64,000 nucleotides of DNA, taken from positions 13,724,501 through 13,788,500 of the forward strand of contig NC_087151.1 in the NCBI RefSeq assembly GCF_035594125.1. The letters are read 5' to 3'. Numbering within the stretch: the stretch's first letter is position 1; every line of letters begins with the position of its first letter. The notes under the pieces are model-generated. The model was not told the origin of the DNA. It saw nothing but the letters and a program-made list of their open reading frames with translations, and made no database searches. This DNA is from Scylla paramamosain. Its lineage: Eukaryota; Arthropoda; Malacostraca; Decapoda; Portunidae. Positions 1 to 64,000 of this stretch are shown here, one piece after another. The position numbers and the translations under genes are program-made.

Positions 1-2230
1 TTAAAATTTTTGTTAAAAACCAAGTTGTTCGGAAAGGGAGACATTCAGTAACTGAGGTTCCCCTGTAATTTGCCTGTTCTTTATCAGGACTATAAGCTAT
101 CATCTATAGCTTCCCCTAGCCACTGGTGTAGTAACCTAGCTGATCTACTGCTCTTAAGTTCTGCCAAGTTAGTGGCAATTATTTGGTTTAATTGAAACTG
201 TTTGTGCCTTGCTGCTGTTAATCCATAATAGGGTTCTGGCTGACTTTTGAGCTTTTAAACATTTGGTCTCAAAGCTAATTCTCTGATTTCTGTCCATCTA
301 TCTTACAAGTTTTCGTTCTTGCAGTAAACCTGACCCTGTGGTAGGTGATCATATTTATTAAGTAATGTTTTTCTATATCTTTATCATATGAGCATGATTC
401 TTGAATTTTAACATAAGAAAAAAATAACTACTACTGTAATGCAAATTAGTTGTGGATAGATTATGAATGAATTATGTATATGATTTAAAAGTGACTGAAA
501 ATCAGAAGGATTTTCTGCACATACACCATAAAGAAAAAAATCATTGTTAAAGGCAATGATAAGTACGTACTAATGAAGATTATACATTTAGTGATTGATG
601 TTAATTTTAAAACTCATTTCAGAATTATATGAGAAGTTGAAAATCAAGCACTCATTAATTCCGAGACTGTTAGTGAAAGGCAATACGTGACTGCTATGCA
701 TTTTCCATCGTGTAAAATGTAGAGACTATATACTGCCCCAAAATTGTGCAGAATATGTAAATAAATCACATCCATGTTAATTAAGCATCATGCACAGCAG
801 CATCAATACAAGCAGAAGTTATCCTCTGCCAAAAAAAAAACTATCCTTAGAACTTACAATAAAACCCCATTTGAATAGCAGAAAGAAGAAAATTACGAGG
901 AATGAAATATCAGGAATAATATTCATCAGGATAAATCAGAGTCTGAAAAGGAAAATGGTAAATATTCAATTAAATTTCCTAAAAGAAAACAGTATAAACA
1001 GATATAAAGAAATGGCATTACAATAAATATGTTAAAATATCTACACAATGTTTATGGAAACTTATTTATTCAATTAATCTATGTGCAAAGGAAATATCAA
1101 ATAAATGCTTACCTAACACCTAACGTAGGTATTTTATTTATGTATATAATATGTATATAAAAAGTTAATGACTCCCTTAACAAATCCATTTCCTATCCAT
1201 CATACTGTATTTATTTTTGTTCAAACAGCTTCTCCTGTCTTTTCACAGATTTTAGGACTGATGAGTATAGAAAATTAGCTTGCATACAGGTCACCCATCA
1301 TTAATTTGCCAATCTGTAATCTGCTTTGATTACTTAATTTTGGTAGAATCTATGAAAATAATCTACAATTTCCTGGATTGGTATTACTGTTTTGGTGACT
1401 GTAGCAATTGTCATAAAAATGTAACTACAGGTAAGGCATTCTTGCAATTTTTTGTATCTATTATCATATTCTGTTCAACCAGGTTACTTTGGTGCAGTAT
1501 TTCATATGCAGCACTGATGAGTGATATTAAAATCAGTCAATTAAGTTGGCAGCATTCTATTAACTATCAGACTAAAAGACAATTCCATCAATTGAATGAC
1601 CACTCAAAAAATACATAAATATGCAAGTGAACCTGCTCATCTTTTTAGCACAGTGATAACATTGGTCAGTCAGTGAACTAAAGGCATAGTTTGTTTATTC
1701 TTGTTTAGTGAGAAAAATACCACTGCTGTCATTCAGAGACATTACTATCTACTTAATTTATTTGCCAACTGATAACTGAGCAAAGAATGTGTCTCCTCTC
1801 AGATGCTCACTTTGTTGGCCAACTGATGTGTGGAACAGACCAAACAGTTAACAATTAACAGACCAAACAGACTGGCCATTCTCTACCAGTAGGCCATATG
1901 AATACCCTACAGTGCCACGGCTAATAATCACACTTGGCAGTGTAATATGATGCATGCACCTGGCACTTTCATGATTTACCACGACCATGATATGTGATTA
2001 GTTACACAGGAAGTATCAGTCAATTGCACTTCAAATTATTATGCCAAAGACAGCCACAGCAAAAAACTGGATGGCGTAAATGCAGCTTCAGGACATGTTT
2101 TTGCTGGTTTATGAGTCATTCTGGCAAAATAATTTTGGCATGCATTAAATGTTATCACTGGCAGATTGTACCTGTTCTTTGTTGAAGCTTGATTTTCTTT
2201 TTTTTGATCATATTTTCTTGTTAAATAATT
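1..2230. other. Unique AT-rich sequence, possible 3' UTR or last intron of integrin gene
   Basis: No convincing coding exon, repeat or RNA gene seen. If the stop at 2235 is real, the minus strand here would be 3' UTR; a TTTATT (AATAAA on the minus strand) occurs near 1757. Confidence 0.3.
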
Positions 2231-2234
2231 TCTA

Positions 2235-2309
2235 TTATTTTATATGATAGTTTGATGGCAGTTTGAGGCAAGCCTTCTGTACTGCAGAATTATCACTAAT
2301 GTAGCGCTC
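2235..2309 (-). CDS. Possible last integrin exon (cytoplasmic tail and stop)
   Basis: An AG at 2310-2311 or 2313-2314 could open a phase-0 reading frame, beginning ERYISDNSAVQKAC, that ends at a TAA at 2235-2237. Position, phase and short length fit the end of an alpha chain tail, but the pyrimidine tract is weak and tails are too variable to confirm by eye. The true last exon could lie left of the window. Confidence 0.3.
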   Translation of the reverse strand, partial: ERYISDNSAVQKACLKLPSNYHIK

Positions 2310-2420
2310 CTTCTTTCCCAAGGATGACAGATTAATGATGAGCAACCTATATTTTCTTTAATATTTTTCACTTTCAAACTTGGATACAAAAGAAAAACAC
2401 ATTTGTGTTGTAAAACTCAC

Positions 2421-59344
<56,924 letters not shown>

Positions 59345-59345
59345 C

Positions 59346-59472
<127 letters not shown>

Positions 59473-59694
59473 TAGGATTACATTGAAAACACTATATAAA
59501 AAAATGGGTTCAAGCACAATGTACAATCTGGGATTCATTCTTGGCCATATAGATGGCTGTATGTAGCATGCCCAGTAAGTTTTGTTCAGCATCCTTCATT
59601 AGGGCAATTCATTCATCATGACTTATTTCTTATTAAAACAAAACTATTGCTGTGATTGTCATTGCAAAAATACTTTATTTTTTATTTATCTATT

Positions 59695-60404
59695 TTTTTT
59701 TTATGTAGGAGGGGCACCGACCAAGAGTAACAAAATTGTAATAAAAAAGTCCACAGAGACGCTGGTCCCTGAACAGAGTCAAAAGCATTAGTCAAAAATT
59801 ACAGGTAAGTGCCTTGAAACCTTCCTCTTGAAAGAAGGTGAAAATACAGAAGCAGGCAGGGATTTCCAGAGTTTACCCGAGAAAGGCATAAATAATCGAG
59901 AATACTGGTTAACTCTTGCATTAGAGAGGTGGACAGAATAGGGGTGAGAGAAAGAAGAAACTATTGTGCAGTGAGGCTGCAGGAGGAGTGAAGTCATGCA
60001 GTTAGCAAGATCAGAAGAGCAGTTGGCATGAAAATAGCAGTAGAAAATACCAAGAGATACAATATTGCAGTGATAAGAAAGCTGAAGACAGTCAGTTAGA
60101 GGAAATGAGGTGATCAGACAAAAAGCTTTTGATTCCACCCTATCAGTACAAGTGGAGCACCCCCATACATGTGAAGCATGCTCCACACATGGATGGATAA
60201 GACCATTTGCAGAGTTAGCAGCTGGGATGGGATGAGAAAAACTGGCAGAGACAACTCAGAATGGCTAACTTCATAGAAGCTGTTTTAGATAGAGATGAGA
60301 CACGAAGTTTCTGGTTTAGATTATAAGTAAGGGGCAGAATGATGATGTTCAGTGTAAAAGAGAGGGAAAGTTGAGTGTCATTGAACAAGGGGGAGATAGT
60401 CGTC
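59695..60404 (-). mobile_element. Family A LINE 3' fragment
   Basis: Minus strand from DNYPL-like codons to the 3' end: YASHVWG, AFCLITSFPLTDCLQL and FKRKVSRHLP at 60186-59788, ending in a T-rich poly-A remnant at 59692-59702. Its 5' end is cut exactly where the next copy's poly-A begins. Confidence 0.92.
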
Positions 60405-63400
60405 TTTTTTTTTTATATAGGAGAGACACTGGCCAAGGGGAACAAAAATCCAATAAAAAAAAAGACCACTGAGATGCTAATCCCAGAAAAGGGTCCAAAG
60501 TGGTAGTAAAAAATTGAAGGATAAGTGTTTTGAAACATCCCTCTTGAAGGAATTCAAGTTATAGGAATGTGGAAATACAGAAGCAGGCAGGCAGATTCAG
60601 GGTTTACCAAAGAAGGGGATGAATGATTGAGCATACAGGTTAACTCTTGCATTAAAGAGGTGGACAGAATAGGGGGTGAGAGAAAGAAGAAAGTCTTGTG
60701 CAGCGAAGCCATGGGAGGAGTGGAGGCATGCAGTTAGCAAGATCAGAAGAGAAGTTAGCATGAAAATTAGGGTAGAAGACAGCTAGAGATGCAACATTGC
60801 GACAATGAGAGAGAGGCTGAAGACAGTCAGTTAGAGGAGAGGAGTTGATGAGACAAAAAAGCTTTTGATTCCACCCTGTCTAGAAGAGCGGTATGAGTGG
60901 AACCCCCTCAGACACATGAAGCATACTGCAGACATGGATGGATAAGGCCCTTGTACAGAATTAGCACCTAAGGGCGTGGTGAGAAAACCTGGCAGAGACA
61001 TCTCAGAAACCCTAACTTCATAGAAGCTGTTTTAGCTAGAGATGAGATGTGAAATTTCCAGTTCAGATTATAAGTAAAGGACAAACCGAGGATTATCAGT
61101 GTAGAAGAGGGAGACAGGTGAATATCACTGAAGAAAAGGGGATAGTTGTCTGGAAGGTTGTGCTGAGTTGATAGATAGAGGAATTGAATTTTTGAGATAC
61201 TGAAGAATTATAAGTTTGCTCTGCCCCAATCAGAAATTTTAGAGAGATCCAAAGTCAGGTGTTCTGTGGATTCCCTGTGTGAACTGTTTACTTCCCGAAG
61301 GATCAGGCATCAATAAAATGATGTGGAAAAGTGCAGGGTGGTATCATCAATGTAGGAGTGGATAGGACAAGAAGACTGGTTTAGAAGATCATTGATGAAT
61401 AATAGGAAGAGAGTAGGTGACAGGACAGAACCCTGAGGAACACCACTGTTAATAGATTTAGAACAGTAATCATCTACCACAGCAGCAACAGAATGGTCAG
61501 AAAGGAAACTTGACATGAAGTTACAGAGAAAAGGATAGAAGTCATAGGAGGGTAGTTTGGAGATCAAAGCTCTGTGCCAGACTATCAAAAGCTTTTGATA
61601 TGTCTAAGGCAACAGCAACAGTTTCACCAAAATCTCTAAAAAAGGATGACCAAAACTCAGTAAGGAAAGCCAGATCACCAGTAGAGTGGCCTTGACAGAA
61701 CCCATACTGGTGATCATATAGAAGGTTGTGAAGTGATAGATATCTAAGAATCTTCCTGTTGAGGATAGATTAAAAAACTTTACATACACAGGAAATTAAA
61801 GCAATAGGACAGTAGTTTGAGGGATTAGAATGGTCACCTTTTTTAAGAACAGGCTGAATGTAGGCAAACTTCCAGCAAGAAGGAAAGGTAGATGTTGACA
61901 GACAGTTCAAAGAGTTTGAATAGGCAAGGTGCAAACATGGAGGCACAGTTTCATAGAACAATAGGAGGGACCCCATCAGGTCCATAAGTTTTCTGAGGAT
62001 TTAGGCCAGTGAGGGCATAGAAAAATCACTGTGAAGGATCTTAATGGGTAGTATGAAGTAGTCAGAGGGTGGAAGAGAGGAAGGAACAAGCCCTGAATCA
62101 TCAAAGGTAGAGTTTTTAGCAAAGGTCTAAGTGAAGAATTCAACTTTAGAAATAGATGAGATAGCAGTGGTGCCATCAGATTGAAATAAAGGAGGAAAAG
62201 ATAAAGAAGCAAAGTCATTGGAGATGTTTTTGGCCAGCTGCCAGAAGTCACAAGGGAGGGTTAGATCTTGAAAGATTTTGACACTTTCTCTTAATGAAAG
62301 AGCTTTTGGCTAGTTGGAGAACAGACTTCGCACGATTCCAGGCAGAAATATAAAGCGCATGAGATTCTGGTGATGGAAAGCTCAAATACCTTTTGTGGGC
62401 CACCTCTCTATCATGTGTTCAACCAAGGTTTCGAAGATTTAGGTCATGAGAAAGAGTGAGGAATATAAGCCTCCATGCGAGACACTATCACCACTGTTAT
62501 GCGCTCAACACACAGAAATGTGTCCCTGACACAGAAACAGTAGTCATTCCAAGGAAAATCACCATAATACCTCCTCAGGTCTCCCCAATTAGAGGCAAAA
62601 TGCCAGAGGCACCTCTACTTTGGGGGATCCTGCTAAGGGATTGGAGCAATAGGACAAGATACAGATATGTGGTTGTGATTGGAGGAACCCAACAGAGAAG
62701 AGCGAGTAACAGCATAAGCAGAAGGATTAGAGGTTAGGAGAAGGTCAGGAATGTTGGGTGTACCTCCAAGGCAGTCAGGAATATGAGTAGGGTGTTGCAA
62801 CAGTTGCCAAGTTAGTATTTAGCTTAGTTCACCAGGATGGTCAGTGAAAGGAGGGGAAAGCCAAAGCTGGTGGGCAACAGTGAAATATCCAAGAATGGAG
62901 ATCTTTACAAAAGAGAAGAGTCAGAATGTGCTCTACTTTGGAAGTTAAGTAGTCAAAGAATTTCTTATAGTCAAAGGAGTTAAGTGAGCAATATACAGCA
63001 CAGATAAATTTAGTTTGAGAGGTGGTGGAAAACTCAGAAAATTCAAGAGTGCAGGCATGAGAGGAGGTTAAATCATTGTGCACATAGACACAACATCCAG
63101 CTTTTGGAATGAAAATGAGGATAGAGAAAATAGGAGGGAACAGAAAAGGGGCTACTGTCGGTTGCCTCAGACACCTGTGTTTCAGTGAGGAAAAGAAGAT
63201 GAGGCTTAGTAGAGGAGAGGTGGTATTCTACAGACAGAAAATTAAATCTGAGGCCACAAATATTGTAGAAGTTAAGGAAGAAAAAGTTAAGGGGGGTGTG
63301 TCAAGACACTTAGGGTTGATACCAGAAGTGCAGTCCAACCTGGGGATATAGGTGGTTCCATTCCCAGATGGGGATTCCACGGCTGGTGTAGGAGTCACCA

Positions 63401-63480
63401 TTTTTAATCTAGAATTTTGAGTGAAGAGTGTATGTGTAATTAGGTGCATGTAGTTTTGTGTGAGAGTTGTCTTTAGTTGA
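60405..63480 (-). mobile_element. Family A LINE, near full length, decayed
   Basis: Minus strand: part of the 5' UTR to 63480, MVTPTPAVESPSGNG at 63400, endonuclease pieces at 63083-62841 ([16 protein letters not shown]), middle region, RT pieces at 61985-61770 ([17 protein letters not shown]) and 61588-61310 ([28 protein letters not shown]), and the C-terminal region, ending in AAAAAAAAGAC... at 60405. Many stops. Confidence 0.93.
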
Positions 63481-64000
63481 TTTATAAGACTGAAATCTAT
63501 CATTTGTACATGTCAATGTACAAAGATATAAAGCCAGGCCTAAACTTTTACAGGTTCAACAATCATGGATCTGATTTTTGACAGACTGACACTGAAAATG
63601 TATACTGATATAACTTTTCATGGACTGAAAGCTCTTTGTCACTACATGGTGCCACTGTACTGAGCTGCTGCAGCGCTAGTCTGAAAAAGAGTCCCTAATT
63701 ACCTTGACTTTCCTATGTTTGTACAAGAAGCTCTTTATCAAAGTATCAGCACACAAAACTGATGTCGCCGGTAAACTTCATAGGAAAAATTCAGATGTGA
63801 AAAGATAAACCATAGTTGTATTTCCTTGAACCAAGCCTAATTTTTTAACATCTTGCAAAACAAGGTTTTTCAATTACTAAAATAGCTCAGAATGAGTTAT
63901 GCCTAGCCTTTAAAAATGTTTAAGTTATGTCTATTTTTAGCATGCCAGAAAGTCTTGTCATAAAACTTATGTAATGCACCATACATGAAATGTACACTAG
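63481..64000. other. Intron sequence without recognised features
   Basis: No upstream integrin exon recognised. The gene continues to the right of the window. Confidence 0.4.

Overview
The window looks like eukaryotic, most likely arthropod and probably decapod crustacean, genomic DNA. The grounds are short phase-consistent exons split by multi-kilobase introns, very long dinucleotide and trinucleotide microsatellites, many decayed non-LTR retrotransposons, a Penelope-like element, mariner relics, and a (CCTAA)n tract, which is the arthropod telomere motif on the other strand. The species call is inference; no marker here fixes it. No bacterial-type genes, rRNA or free-standing tRNA were seen.

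The backbone is one host gene on the minus strand: an integrin alpha subunit running from beyond the right edge (the first exon seen ends at 59344) to about 2.2-2.4 kb. I located 20 coding exons with GT-AG borders. All junctions keep the reading frame except the one between the 38985-39112 and 30713-30837 exons, where an exon appears to be missing. In gene order they encode the end of beta-propeller blade 3, blade 4, blades 5-6 with intact calcium loops, blade 7, the thigh and calf domains, one transmembrane helix and the cytoplasmic GFFKR motif. Blades 1-3 and the signal peptide lie outside the window. About 2.56 kb of coding sequence is spread over 57 kb.

Everything else is intronic, mostly repeats. 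Left to right: 2.7 kb compound microsatellite; 4.1-5.4 kb Penelope-like element with GIY-YIG endonuclease, inverted arms and hammerhead-like cores; 5.9-9.7 kb DNA transposon with ~540-bp terminal inverted repeats and a broken transposase-like gene; 12.9-18.5 kb and 23.4-25.1 kb fragments of a CR1-like LINE (called family B here) plus a tRNA-derived SINE; 27.2-29.8 kb a scrambled LINE of a second, jockey/CR1-type family (family A) holding a piece of another DNA transposon; 31.6-32.2 kb a near-perfect 278-bp-arm palindrome with telomere-like repeats in its loop; 32.3-38.3 kb two family A LINEs tail to tail around and inside a mariner relic; 42.6-45.6 kb the longest family B copy; 49.0-49.35 kb a MITE; 49.4-52.65 kb a near full-length family A copy; 56-57.7 kb LINE fragments; 59.7-63.5 kb two family A copies in tandem.

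The integrin gene would act as a cell-surface alpha-beta adhesion receptor. The mobile elements do not form a functional system with it, but they press against its splice sites: the transmembrane exon sits between two elements, a LINE ends 37 bp from a splice donor, and a (CT)n microsatellite forms the pyrimidine tract of one acceptor. Every retroelement and transposon reading frame I followed is broken, so all look like relics.
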